Positions 24,418 to 32,807 of a DNA stretch of 64,000 bases are shown here, piece by piece. The stretch lies in contig JBBPIN010000002.1 of the NCBI GenBank assembly GCA_038040285.1, positions 78,573 to 142,572 on the forward strand, in the 5' to 3' direction. The translations under genes were made by a program, and so were the position numbers. Origin of the DNA: Mayfieldus sp038040285 (GTDB lineage Bacteria; Actinomycetota; Thermoleophilia; Solirubrobacterales; 70-9). The notes under the pieces were generated by a model that saw only the letters and a program-made list of their open reading frames with translations, was not told the origin of the DNA and did no database searches. How positions within the stretch are numbered: position 1 is the stretch's first letter; each line of letters opens with the position of its first letter.

Positions 24418-25556
24418 ATCGGCGTCTGGCCGCGATCGCCGGGGCCGCGGCGCTGGCGCTGGTGGCCGGCGGATGCGCCGGCAGCAGCGGCGGTGGCAAG
24501 GCGGCCGGCGAGACGTTGACCGTCTACGTCAGCGCGCCGCTGCACGGCGGCCGTGAATCGGCCGGCAGAGCGATCGTCGACGGGGCCAGGCTGGCGCTGG
24601 CCGATGCGGGCGGAAGGGTCGGCGACCTGAAGGTGCGGGCCGTCTATCTGGACGACACACGCGATGGTCGCTGGAGCCTGGCCCGCACCGCAGCCAACGC
24701 CCGAAGTGCGGCGGAGGACGTGACCGCGATCGGCTACATCGGGGATCTCGACTCCGGTGCAACGCGCGCCTCGCTGCCGATCACCAACCAGGCCGAGATG
24801 GCGCAGATCTCCCCCGCCAGCACGGCGGTCGATCTGACCCGGCTGCCGCCGGTGGGCGACGCAAGTCCCGAGCGGCTTCAGCCCAGCGGTCGCCAGACCT
24901 TCGCGCGAGTGGTCCCGGACGACGACGTCGACGCCCGGGCGGCGGCGGTCTGGGCGAAGCAGATGGGCGCGAAGCGCGTCGGCTCCGTCACCGATGGCTC
25001 GGTCTTCGGCCAGACCCTGGCGCGAGCCTTCGACCAGGAGACGGCCCGGATAGGACTCGGCACCGGTGAGGGCGGAGGCGTTGACCTCGTCTATTACGGC
25101 GGTGGGCCGGATGGGTTTTCGAAGGCAACGCGTGGACTCCCACCGCGGCCGATCATCGGCTCCGACGCGCTGATCGACCCCGCCTTCCTCCGCAGCGCGA
25201 CGGCGTTCGCCGACCGCCTCTACGTCACCTCGCCGTTCCTCGATCCGTCGCTGCTTCCCGCGGCGGGACAGCGGTTCGTGCGCGCCTACAGGCGGCAGTT
25301 CGGCACCGTCAATCCCGCCGCCGCGTACGGTTACGAGTCGATGGCGCTGCTGCTCGACGCGATCCATCGCGCCGGCGGCGACGGAGACAGCCGCCGCGCG
25401 GTGATCGACCAGCTGCTCTCGACCCACGACCAACACTCGGTCCTCGGCACCTATTCGATCGACGGCAACGGCGATACGACCCTCGACACGGTCTCCGGCT
25501 ACCGGATCAGCGACGGGCTCCCAGTCTTCCCGTTGAAGCTGCAGGCGCCGCGCTGA
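24414..25556 (+). CDS. Periplasmic-binding-fold (LivJ-like) lipoprotein
   Basis: A 380-residue lipoprotein starting at GTG (24414) that overlaps the pfk stop. The signal peptide ends with the lipobox VAGGC, followed by a Gly/Ser linker. The body resembles type I binding proteins of branched-chain amino acid ABC systems: a duplicated Rossmann layout with IGYIGDLDSGATRASLPITN, the hinge ISPASTAVDL, and YGYESMALLLDAIHRAG near the end. No permease or ATPase genes are adjacent, so it may work as an orphan receptor. The frame runs further upstream in pfk, but that part has no signal peptide. Confidence 0.8.
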   Translation: MNRRLAAIAGAAALALVAGGCAGSSGGGKAAGETLTVYVSAPLHGGRESAGRAIVDGARLALADAGGRVGDLKVRAVYLDDTRDGRWSLARTAANARSAAEDVTAIGYIGDLDSGATRASLPITNQAEMAQISPASTAVDLTRLPPVGDASPERLQPSGRQTFARVVPDDDVDARAAAVWAKQMGAKRVGSVTDGSVFGQTLARAFDQETARIGLGTGEGGGVDLVYYGGGPDGFSKATRGLPPRPIIGSDALIDPAFLRSATAFADRLYVTSPFLDPSLLPAAGQRFVRAYRRQFGTVNPAAAYGYESMALLLDAIHRAGGDGDSRRAVIDQLLSTHDQHSVLGTYSIDGNGDTTLDTVSGYRISDGLPVFPLKLQAPR

Positions 25557-26462
25557 TCAGCGCAGCAGGTCGCGCAGCGCCGGCTCCAGATCGGGGTGCT
25601 TGAAGGTGAAGCCGAGGTCCAGCGCCCGGCGCGGCAGCACGCGCTGGCCATCCTTGATCGTCTCGGCCAGCTCTCGGCCCAGCATCACATTCAGAGCCAC
25701 GCCCGGTACTGGCAACACGGCTGGGCGCCCCAGGACCCGGCCCAGCGTCTTCGACAGCGTACGGTTGGTGACCGGGTTCGGCGCAGTGGCGTTGATCGTG
25801 CCGGTCACCCGCTGGTCGTCGAGCGCCCAGAGCAGCAGCGCGATCTCGTCCTCGATGTGGATCCACGACATGTACTGGTCGCCGCTCCCGATCGGCCCGC
25901 CGACCCCGAGCTTGAAGGGAGTCAGCAGCTGCTTGAGCAGTCCGTCACGGGGGTCGAGAACGAGCCCGCTTCGAACCACCACGACCCTGAGCAGGTCGTC
26001 GGCCTCGTGGGCGGCGCGCTCCCACTCGACCGGCACCTCGGCCGCGAAGCCGGAGCCTGGCGGCGCCGACTCGTCGACGATCGCCTCGCCGCGGTCCCCG
26101 TAGTAGCCGATCGCCGACTGGCTGACGAGCACCTTGGGCCTGTCCTGGAGTGCGCCGATCGCCTGCACCAGGTTGTGGGTGCTGGCTCGGCGGCTCTCCA
26201 TGATCCGCCGCTTCGACTCCTCGTTCCAGCGCTGGTTGATCGGCTCCCCAATCAGATTCACGACTCCTTCGACGCCCTCGAAAGCTTCGGCCGGCGGGCG
26301 CTCCAGCGTCGCCTGCCATGCAAACCAACGGACGGTGGGGTTGGTCTGTCGCGCCTTCTCGGGGTCGCGACTCAACCCGACCACCTCGTCGCCACGGGCC
26401 AGCAGCGCATCGCTGAGCGCCCCGCCGATAAGACCACTCGCTCCCGTGACAAGCACCCTCAT
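25557..26462 (-). CDS. TIGR01777 family SDR epimerase-like protein
   Basis: A 301-residue extended SDR-like protein. The nucleotide-binding GASGLIGGAL is right at the N-terminus, RDPEKARQ and VNLIGEPINQRWNEESKRRI follow, and the C-terminal DUF1731 part has PNPVTNRTLSKTLGRVLGRP. Members are related to YfcH; the substrate is unknown. Start is the ATG at 26462, because it gives the canonical MRVLVTGASG; upstream in-frame sequence is tandem repeat. Its TGA and the TGA of the convergent lipoprotein form the palindrome TGATCA. Confidence 0.9.
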   Translation of the reverse strand: MRVLVTGASGLIGGALSDALLARGDEVVGLSRDPEKARQTNPTVRWFAWQATLERPPAEAFEGVEGVVNLIGEPINQRWNEESKRRIMESRRASTHNLVQAIGALQDRPKVLVSQSAIGYYGDRGEAIVDESAPPGSGFAAEVPVEWERAAHEADDLLRVVVVRSGLVLDPRDGLLKQLLTPFKLGVGGPIGSGDQYMSWIHIEDEIALLLWALDDQRVTGTINATAPNPVTNRTLSKTLGRVLGRPAVLPVPGVALNVMLGRELAETIKDGQRVLPRRALDLGFTFKHPDLEPALRDLLR

Positions 26463-26485
26463 CGGCCCAGTGTCCCTTACCTCGA
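26461..26485 (-). repeat. 25-base imperfect dispersed repeat, copy 1
   Basis: On the plus strand it contains GGCCC, TGTCCCTTAC and TCGA in order, and matches 34513-34537 at 21 of 25 positions. It abuts the TIGR01777 start codon and merges into a heptamer tract. Confidence 0.5.
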
Positions 26486-26517
26486 ATGACGAATGACGAA
26501 TGGCGAGTGACGAATCA
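26483..26517. repeat. Heptanucleotide tandem tract (CGAATGA x5)
   Basis: Five consecutive seven-base units, CGAATGA, CGAATGA, CGAATGG, CGAGTGA, CGAATCA, fill the whole gap up to the malic enzyme stop at 26518. Similar seven-base tracts occur at 29303, 34535 and 57870. Confidence 0.8.
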
Positions 26518-27975
26518 TCAGACATCGACAGTCGCGAAGGTGCCGGTCTCCGGATTGAATCGGGCGATCCCGTCACGCTTCGCCTCTTCGACCACCGCCT
26601 CGGCGACCGCGGGAGCCACGTCGCGGTTGAAGACGCTGGGGATGATGTAGTCCTCGGAGAGATCCTCCTCGGTGACGACGTTGGCGATTCCGTGTGCGGC
26701 GGCGAGCTTCATCTCCTCGGTGATCGAGGGGGCGCCGGCGTCCAGCGCGCCGCGGAAGATTCCCGGGAAGCAGAGAACGTTGTTGATCTGGTTCGGATAG
26801 TCCGAACGCCCTGTGGCCATGATCCGCACGTACGGATCGGCCTCCTCCGGCATCACCTCCGGGTTCGGGTTGGCCATCGCAAAGACGATCGCGTCGTCGT
26901 TCATTTTCTCCAGCGCCTGTGCCGGGATGATCCCGGGGCCCGAGAGGCCGATGAACAGGTCCACGCCCTCGATCACGTCGGCGGGGTCCCCGGTCAGCTT
27001 CTCAGGGTTGGAGACCTCCGCGTACCAGCGCTTGATGTCCGACATCTCGCCGGCCTTGTAATCGTCGCGCTCGGTCGAGATTGCGCCGCTGCGATCGCAT
27101 CCGACCACGTGGCTGACCCCCGACTCGAGCATCATCTTGGTCACCGCGACCCCCGCGGCGCCGAGGCCGACCATCAGGACCCGCAGCGACTCGATCGGCT
27201 TGCCGACGATCTTCAGGGCGTTGAACAGCGCCGCCATCACGACCACGGCGGTCCCGTGCTGGTCGTCGTGGAAGATCGGGATGTCGAGCGAGGCCTTCAG
27301 CCGCTCCTCGATCTCGAAGCAGCGCGGCGCCGCGATGTCCTCGAGGTTTATGCCGCCGAAGGTCGGCGACATGAGCTCGACCGCCTGGACGATCTCATCC
27401 GGGTCCTGGGAGTTGAGGCAGATCGGGAAGGCGTCGACGCCGGCGAACTCCTTGAACAGCATCGCCTTGCCCTCCATCACCGGCATCGCCGCCTCGGGGC
27501 CGATGTCGCCCAGGCCGAGCACCGCCGAGCCGTCTGAGACCACGGCGACCGTGTTGCGCTTGATCGTGTACTCGAACGCCTTCGAGCGGTCGGCGTGGAT
27601 CTCCTGGCAGACCCGCGCCACGCCCGGCGTGTAGGCCATCGAGAGGTCGTCGCGGGTCTTGAGCGGGTACTTGTTGCGCAGCTCGATCTTCCCGCCGCGG
27701 TGCATCTGCATCGTGCGGTCGGTGTACTCGAGCACCTTGGCGCCGCCGGTGGAGCCGATCGAGCGCAGGATCTGCTCCCAGTGCTCCTGGTCGCGCGCGT
27801 CGATCGTGAACTCGCGCACCCGCTTTCCCTCGGCGCCTGCGCCGGGCACTAGGTCGACGCCCTGGAGCTGGCCGCCGGCGTCGGCGATCGCGGCGGTCAG
27901 CTTGCCCAGCGGCTCCTGGCGAGCGTCCAGCTCGACCCGGATCGTGACGCTGTATTGGGCTTGGGCGGGACTCAT
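26518..27975 (-). CDS. NAD(P)-dependent malic enzyme with N-terminal ACT domain
   Basis: A 485-residue enzyme decarboxylating malate to pyruvate. An ACT-like domain (about 8-85, SVTIRVELDARQEPLGKL) precedes the catalytic part, which has NKYPLKTRDDLSMAYTPGVA, the metal-site FHDDQHGTAVVV, GLGAAGVAVTKMMLESG for dinucleotide binding and the late FAMANPNPEVMPEEA. The ACT domain suggests allosteric control by an amino acid. The ATG at 27975 follows an 8-codon upstream ORF whose TGA overlaps it. An in-frame extension to 28032 is unlikely because a TATGAT box lies inside it. Confidence 0.93.
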   Translation of the reverse strand: MSPAQAQYSVTIRVELDARQEPLGKLTAAIADAGGQLQGVDLVPGAGAEGKRVREFTIDARDQEHWEQILRSIGSTGGAKVLEYTDRTMQMHRGGKIELRNKYPLKTRDDLSMAYTPGVARVCQEIHADRSKAFEYTIKRNTVAVVSDGSAVLGLGDIGPEAAMPVMEGKAMLFKEFAGVDAFPICLNSQDPDEIVQAVELMSPTFGGINLEDIAAPRCFEIEERLKASLDIPIFHDDQHGTAVVVMAALFNALKIVGKPIESLRVLMVGLGAAGVAVTKMMLESGVSHVVGCDRSGAISTERDDYKAGEMSDIKRWYAEVSNPEKLTGDPADVIEGVDLFIGLSGPGIIPAQALEKMNDDAIVFAMANPNPEVMPEEADPYVRIMATGRSDYPNQINNVLCFPGIFRGALDAGAPSITEEMKLAAAHGIANVVTEEDLSEDYIIPSVFNRDVAPAVAEAVVEEAKRDGIARFNPETGTFATVDV

Positions 27976-27998
27976 GGGGATTCGCGCTTCGCGCTCAT
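27972..27998 (-). CDS. 8-codon upstream ORF (MSAKRESP)
   Basis: ATG at 27998, eight sense codons, then TGA that overlaps the malic enzyme ATG as ATGA. It starts ten bases after a TATGAT box, so ribosomes entering a nearly leaderless mRNA would read it first and could be handed on to the malic enzyme by coupling. Whether the peptide matters is unknown; it could also be accidental. Confidence 0.35.
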   Translation of the reverse strand: MSAKRESP

Positions 27999-28008
27999 GG
28001 GAGCGGCA

Positions 28009-28014
28009 ATCATA
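28009..28014 (-). promoter_or_regulatory. Predicted -10 box for the malic enzyme
   Basis: TATGAT on the minus strand, ten bases before the upstream ORF and 33 bases before the malic enzyme ATG. It is back-to-back with the polA box at 28034. Confidence 0.5.
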
Positions 28015-28033
28015 GGAACCTGCCGCCGCCACC

Positions 28034-28039
28034 TAAGAT
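28034..28039 (+). promoter_or_regulatory. Predicted -10 box (leaderless) for polA
   Basis: TAAGAT, six bases before the polA GTG at 28046; no Shine-Dalgarno. Confidence 0.5.
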
Positions 28040-28045
28040 CACGCC

Positions 28046-30664
28046 GTGTCCGATGAGTTGTTTCTGATCGACGGCAACTCGCTTGCCTACCGGGCGTTCT
28101 TCGCCCTGCCCGAGTCGATCGCCACCGCCGGCGGGCGCCCGACCAACGCGATCTTCGGCCTGGCCTCGATGCTGGTGAAGATCATCACCGAGCACGACCC
28201 GAAGGCGGTGGTGGTCGCATGGGACGCCGGGATGTCGGGCCGCGAGAAGCAGTACGAGGCTTACAAGGCGCAGCGCAAGCCTCGCCCCGACCTGCTCTCC
28301 GAGCAATGGCCGCACCTGATGCCGCTAGTCGAGGCGTTCGGCTACGACAACGTCAAGGTGGAGGGCTACGAGGCCGACGACGTGATCGCCTCGCTGGTTC
28401 GCCGGGCGCGCGAGCAGAAGATCCCGGTGATGGTCGTCTCCGGCGACCGCGACGTCTACCAGGTGGTCGAGGATGGGGTGCGCGTGATGACCACGTCGCG
28501 GGGCATCACCGAGACCAAGATCTACGACCGCGACGGGGTGATTGAGCGCTACGGTGTGCCCCCCGAGCTGGTCACCGACCTGATCGGGCTGAAGGGCGAC
28601 ACCTCCGACAACATCCCCGGGGTCCCGGGGATCGGCGACAAGACGGCCGCCCAGCTCTTGCAGGAATTCGGCTCGTTGGAGGACGTGCTGGCCAACGTGG
28701 ACAAGGTCTCCGGCGCGAAGCGCAAGCAGAACCTCACCGATCACGCCGACGACGCCCGGGTCTCCAAACAACTCGCGACGATGCACTACGACATCGAGAC
28801 CGGCCTCGACCTCGCGCAGCTGATGTCCGCCGAGCCCGACCGGTCGAGCCTGCGCGATTTCATGCGCGAGTTCGAACTGCGCGCGATCCTCGAGCGGCTC
28901 GAGGAGGGCTTGCCGGAGGGAGCGCTGGTCCCGGGTCGCAAGATCGAGCGCGAAGTGGAGGTTGAGGCCGAGGAGGGGTCGCCAGCCGATCTCGCCCAAG
29001 GCCCGGTGGCCCTAGCGATCGCGGCCGGGCGCTGGGCTGCCGCCGACGCCAAGCGGGTGCTGACCGGCGAGACCAACGACCTGAAGACGCTTGCCAAGGA
29101 GATCTCGGCGCAGCCCCTGATTGCGCACGATGCGAAGTCGCTGGGGGGCGGTCGGCATGGATTGCTTGCCGCCGCGGCCGAGGCGGGGGTCGAGCTGGAG
29201 CTCGAGCACGACACGATGCTGGCCGCCTACCTGCTCGACCCCGCGCGGCGAAACTACGACCTTGTCGAGCTCTCGGCAGACGCTGGACTCGGCGTCACGC
29301 GCAACGAGGAACGAGGAACGAGCGACGGGGACGAGCAGCTCGAGCTGGGAGAGGAGGCGGAGGCGGGCCTGGAGCCCCCCGAAGAGGCGCGGCTGGTTGC
29401 CGAGCTCACCGACTTGCAGCGCCCGCGGCTTGCCGAGTGGGGGCTTGAGGACCTGCTGCGCGAGGTCGAGCTTCCGCTGGTCGACGTGCTGGCGGCGATG
29501 GAGCGCGAGGGGGTCAAGCTCGACGCCAAGCGTCTGACCGAGATCGGCGAGGGGTTCGCGGAGCAGATCGCCAAGCTGGAGTCCGAGATCCACAAGCTTG
29601 CCGGGCACGAGTTCACGATTGGCTCCCCCCAACAGGTCGCCCAGGTCCTGTTCGAGGAGCTGGAGCTGACCCGCAAGCGGCGCGGCAAGACCGGCTTCTC
29701 TACCGATGCCCGGGTGCTCGCCCAGATCCGCGACGAGCACAAGATCGTCCCCAAGATCGAGAGCTGGCGCGAGCTGACGAAGCTCAAGAGCACCTACCTC
29801 GACACGCTTCCTGACCTGATCGACGCCGACACGGGACGCATCCACACGACCTTCAACCAGGCTGCCACCACCACCGGGCGCCTGTCCAGCACCAATCCCA
29901 ACCTCCAGAACATCCCGATCCGCACCGAACTGGGCCGTCCGCTGCGCTCCTGCTTCGTCGCCGAGCGGGGCGCGCGCCTGCTTTCCGCCGACTACAGCCA
30001 GGTCGAGCTGCGGGTGCTCGCCCACGTCGCCGACGAGCCGGTGCTGAAGGAGATCTTCGAGGCGGGCGACGACGTCCATGCGGCCACCGCGGCGGAGGTC
30101 TTCAGCATCCCGCGCGAGGAGGTCGACGTCGGCCAGAGATCGAAGGCGAAGATGGTCAACTTCGGGATCGTCTATGGGCTGACCGGATTCGGGCTCGCCG
30201 ACCGCCTGGCGATTCCGCAGGCCGAGGGCGAGGAGTTCGTCGCCCGCTACCTGGAGCGTTTCCCGGCCGTGCGCGCCTTCCGCGAGGAGACGATCGAGCG
30301 CGCCCAGGCGGATGGCTACGTCACCACGCTGATGGGTCGCCGCCGCCCGATCCCGGAGCTGCGGTCGGGCCAGGTGCAAACCCGGCGGCTTGGGGAACGG
30401 CTGGCCGTCAACACGGTGATCCAGGGGACCGCCGCCGACATCATCAAGGTGGCGATGGTGCGCTGCCACGTCGCCCTGGGCGAGGCGGACCTGAAAGCGC
30501 GCCTGATCCTGCAGATCCACGACGAGCTGCTGTTCGAAGGCCCACCGGGCGAGATGGAGGGGGCCGAGGAGCTGGTGAGCAGGGAGATGTGCCGGGCCTA
30601 CGACCTCGACCCGCCGCTCGAGGTCGACATCGGAGTGGGCAAGGACTGGCTGGTCGCCAAATGA
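28046..30664 (+). CDS. polA: DNA polymerase I
   Basis: An 872-residue repair and primer-removal polymerase. The 5'-3' exonuclease domain (about 1-290) starts LFLIDGNSLAYRAFFALP and has the helix-hairpin-helix IPGVPGIGDKTAAQLL. The middle exonuclease-like region lacks the acidic ExoI and ExoIII motifs, so proofreading is probably absent. The polymerase domain has TTGRLSSTNPNLQNIPIR, motif A DYSQVELRVLAH, motif B with RSKAKMVNFGIVYGL and motif C QIHDELLFE. Start is GTG. A heptamer tract (29303-29323) adds NEERGTS between the middle and polymerase domains. A hairpin follows the stop. Confidence 0.97.
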   Translation: MSDELFLIDGNSLAYRAFFALPESIATAGGRPTNAIFGLASMLVKIITEHDPKAVVVAWDAGMSGREKQYEAYKAQRKPRPDLLSEQWPHLMPLVEAFGYDNVKVEGYEADDVIASLVRRAREQKIPVMVVSGDRDVYQVVEDGVRVMTTSRGITETKIYDRDGVIERYGVPPELVTDLIGLKGDTSDNIPGVPGIGDKTAAQLLQEFGSLEDVLANVDKVSGAKRKQNLTDHADDARVSKQLATMHYDIETGLDLAQLMSAEPDRSSLRDFMREFELRAILERLEEGLPEGALVPGRKIEREVEVEAEEGSPADLAQGPVALAIAAGRWAAADAKRVLTGETNDLKTLAKEISAQPLIAHDAKSLGGGRHGLLAAAAEAGVELELEHDTMLAAYLLDPARRNYDLVELSADAGLGVTRNEERGTSDGDEQLELGEEAEAGLEPPEEARLVAELTDLQRPRLAEWGLEDLLREVELPLVDVLAAMEREGVKLDAKRLTEIGEGFAEQIAKLESEIHKLAGHEFTIGSPQQVAQVLFEELELTRKRRGKTGFSTDARVLAQIRDEHKIVPKIESWRELTKLKSTYLDTLPDLIDADTGRIHTTFNQAATTTGRLSSTNPNLQNIPIRTELGRPLRSCFVAERGARLLSADYSQVELRVLAHVADEPVLKEIFEAGDDVHAATAAEVFSIPREEVDVGQRSKAKMVNFGIVYGLTGFGLADRLAIPQAEGEEFVARYLERFPAVRAFREETIERAQADGYVTTLMGRRRPIPELRSGQVQTRRLGERLAVNTVIQGTAADIIKVAMVRCHVALGEADLKARLILQIHDELLFEGPPGEMEGAEELVSREMCRAYDLDPPLEVDIGVGKDWLVAK
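29303..29323 (+). repeat. Heptanucleotide tandem tract inside polA (AACGAGG x3)
   Basis: Units AACGAGG, AACGAGG, AACGAGC, with a weaker fourth (GACGGGG). It codes for a charged linker (RNEERGTSDGDE) between the inactive exonuclease-like and polymerase domains, where extra residues are tolerated. Confidence 0.7.
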
Positions 30665-30690
30665 AGGAGGGCGGCTTTCGCCGCCCTCCT
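30665..30690. terminator. Perfect 11-bp hairpin between convergent polA and the Asp-rich gene
   Basis: AGGAGGGCGGC, loop TTTC, GCCGCCCTCCT, directly after the polA stop. It has no U tract on either strand, so it may act as a bidirectional stem-only terminator or 3'-end stabiliser. Confidence 0.6.
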
Positions 30691-30713
30691 CAGGATCGTC
30701 TGCCGACGAGTTG

Positions 30714-31382
30714 CTACTTGACCAGTTCGAGCTCTGTGAAGACGGCGCCGCTGCCGCCGGCCTCAAGCTCTGCCTCGTGGACCACCGTATTGGGCGTGAG
30801 GTCGGCCGTCGAGCAGTTGGTTTCACCCTGCTCGTCGTTCTCATCGGCCTCGTCGTTGCCCTCGTTGTCAGAGCTGGGGCCGCTGTTCTCACTGCCGGGC
30901 CCGCTGTTCTCACCGTGGCGTGCGAGGCGATCATCGCCGGCCTCGTTCTCCTGCTCGCCGTCGTTGTTGTCGCCGTTGGGCTCGTCGGTGCCCTCGCACT
31001 CAATCTCTGTGTCGGAGGTGACCTGCCCACTCAGGGTGTCGCCCGAGAACAGGTCGATGACAAGGCGACCGGTATTGGAGTCGAACGACTGAATGCGGCC
31101 CGCGTTCTCGTCGCCATCCTCTGTGCCGTCGCCATCGGTGTCTTCGTCGTGCGGCAGGTCGCTGGCCAGGAACTCGCCCCGGTTGCGGAGCCCGTCCCTA
31201 TCCTGATCCCTCCGCGTTTGTTTCACCTTCAGCGAAAGGTGGTGCGCCTTCTCCCAGCGGTCGGGGATCCGGTCGTGGTTGCGATCCCTGGCCGCCGCCC
31301 CGGATGGCAGGGCGAGCAGGGCGACGAGGCCCAGACAGCTCGCGACAAGCACCATCAGGGGTCGGTATCGATTGCAGGACAT
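30714..31382 (-). CDS. Secreted Asp-rich, calcium-binding-like protein
   Basis: A 222-residue exported protein. The signal peptide runs to about residue 31 (LLALPSGAAA). Next come thrombospondin-type-3-like calcium loops: DRNHDRIPDRWE, DQDRDGLRNRGEF and DEDTDGDGTEDGDEN. A small beta domain, IQSFDSNTGRLVIDLFSG then SDTEIECEG, resumes after a very acidic Asn/Glu/Asp linker as TPNTVVHEAELEAGGSGAVF, like DUF5666-type barrels. GGAGG precedes the ATG. It lies 61 bases downstream of the ECF sigma factor gene on the same strand and could be its target or partner. Function unknown. Confidence 0.75.
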   Translation of the reverse strand: MSCNRYRPLMVLVASCLGLVALLALPSGAAARDRNHDRIPDRWEKAHHLSLKVKQTRRDQDRDGLRNRGEFLASDLPHDEDTDGDGTEDGDENAGRIQSFDSNTGRLVIDLFSGDTLSGQVTSDTEIECEGTDEPNGDNNDGEQENEAGDDRLARHGENSGPGSENSGPSSDNEGNDEADENDEQGETNCSTADLTPNTVVHEAELEAGGSGAVFTELELVK

Positions 31383-31443
31383 TGAGGTTGCCTCCGTCGG
31401 TAGTTGCATCAGATGGCCATGAAACCCGAGCCGGGCGCCAAGA

Positions 31444-32703
31444 TCACGCGGGTTGGACGGTTGGTCTAGTCGCCCAGGGGCGGGAGAATCGAGGAATCGT
31501 CGCCCCCGCCCGACCCGCCGTCGCCGCTCCCGCTCGAGCCGCCGTCCGAGGAGCCCGAGCCGCCCGCCCTGAGCCCTCGCCATGGTGGCTGGAGCCGTCG
31601 TCCCCGCCGGACCCTTCATCGCCGCTGTGCGAGCCGCCCTCATGGGAAGTGCCCCCCGCGCTGGGACCGGAGCCGCCATGCGAGCCGCTCCCGGAGCCAT
31701 CGTCTCCCGACCCGCGCCCGCTGTTACCGCCATGGCCGTCTCCGGAACTCGAGCCGCCCTCGCCCCGGTTGCCGCTCGGGCCCGGTCCCCCGCCATGGCT
31801 CTCGCCGCTGGCGCCGGGGTCGCTGTTGCTCGTCGAGCCGGACTCCGAGCCGGCAATGTCTCGCTCGCCTGACTTCGAGGAGGTCTCGGACGCCGAGGCG
31901 GAGCCGTGGTCGCGAGAAGAGTTGTGAAGCGCCACGCCCGTCCCCACCGATCCGGCGACCAAGACCGTCGCCAGCCCCGCCTTCATTGCGACCCCTGCCC
32001 CGGCGCCGCCCGCCGAAGCTCCGGCGGCACCCGCCCCCGCTGCCGCCGCGCTCCCCAAGCCCACACCCGCGACCGCGTCGCCGACCGTCGGGTCGAGCAG
32101 GTAGTGCAGGACCGGGACCGGCACCAGCATGCCGGCGCCGTCGCGCAGCGCCCGGCGCGCCCGGTAGATCGCCTGACGCGCCGCACCGCCGGTCAAGCCG
32201 AGCGCGGCGGCGATCTCCTCATGGCTCAGTCCCTCCAGCTCGCGCATCACGATCGCCGCGCGCTGCGGATCGGGTAGGGCACGCAGCCGCCGCAGCAGCT
32301 CGGCGACCTCCTCGCGGCGTTCGGCGGCCTCTGGAGGAGTCTCGACGCCGTCGATGCCCTCGTGCAGCGGAGCAGTGGCGGCCGGTTGGTCGCGGAGGTC
32401 GTTGAGCGCCGTGTTGCGGACGATCCGGTACAGCCAAGGCCTCAGCTCGATCTCCTTGTCGGTGTCCCGCAGCGCCAGCAGGGCCTTGGAGAAGGCGTCC
32501 TGGGTGACGTCCTCGGCACGGTGCGAGGGAACGATCGCCGCCGCATAGCGGCCGAGGGGCTTGCCGTATCGGCGAACGATCTCCTCGAAGGCGGTCTCGT
32601 AACCGTTGCGCACCAGGGAGACCAGCCGTCGGTCCGGCTGTGTCCTCAGGGCGGGGCCAAGGAAAAGCCGGGAGGCGACGCTGTTTGGGGGTGGCGGGGG
32701 CAT
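31444..32703 (-). CDS. ECF sigma-70 factor with membrane and Gly/Ser-rich C-terminal extension (frameshifted end)
   Basis: A 419-residue protein. Region 2 has YAAAIVPSHRAEDVTQDAF and region 4 PDPQRAAIVMRELEGLSHEE, so it should bind core polymerase. After region 4 come an Ala/Gly-rich stretch and one membrane helix, ATVLVAGSVGTGVAL, then a long Gly/Ser/Asp/His tail that would lie outside the cell. At about 31567-31570 the frame appears to slip: the annotated tail becomes Ala/Arg-rich, whereas the neighbouring frame continues GGSGSSDGGSSGSG and stops at 31466. One lost G would explain it. ATG at 32703 precedes five Pro; AGGAGC lies upstream. Confidence 0.8.
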   Translation of the reverse strand: MPPPPPNSVASRLFLGPALRTQPDRRLVSLVRNGYETAFEEIVRRYGKPLGRYAAAIVPSHRAEDVTQDAFSKALLALRDTDKEIELRPWLYRIVRNTALNDLRDQPAATAPLHEGIDGVETPPEAAERREEVAELLRRLRALPDPQRAAIVMRELEGLSHEEIAAALGLTGGAARQAIYRARRALRDGAGMLVPVPVLHYLLDPTVGDAVAGVGLGSAAAAGAGAAGASAGGAGAGVAMKAGLATVLVAGSVGTGVALHNSSRDHGSASASETSSKSGERDIAGSESGSTSNSDPGASGESHGGGPGPSGNRGEGGSSSGDGHGGNSGRGSGDDGSGSGSHGGSGPSAGGTSHEGGSHSGDEGSGGDDGSSHHGEGSGRAARAPRTAARAGAATAGRAGATIPRFSRPWATRPTVQPA

Positions 32704-32807
32704 TTGACCGGATCGCGAACGTGCTGCTCCTGATATGACAGCACGGCGGCCGGGCACGGTCGCATGGAGATAACACGTTCTGGACGAAAAGATCACGGTG
32801 GTGAGCG

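Noticed and set aside
29012..31030. 672-residue minus-strand frame across polA and its downstream gene
   Set aside because: It is antisense to well conserved polymerase motifs and low-complexity.
32645..32650. Strong sigma-70 -35/-10 pair before the DMT transporter
   Set aside because: No hexamer pair with acceptable spacing is visible in the 104-base divergent gap.
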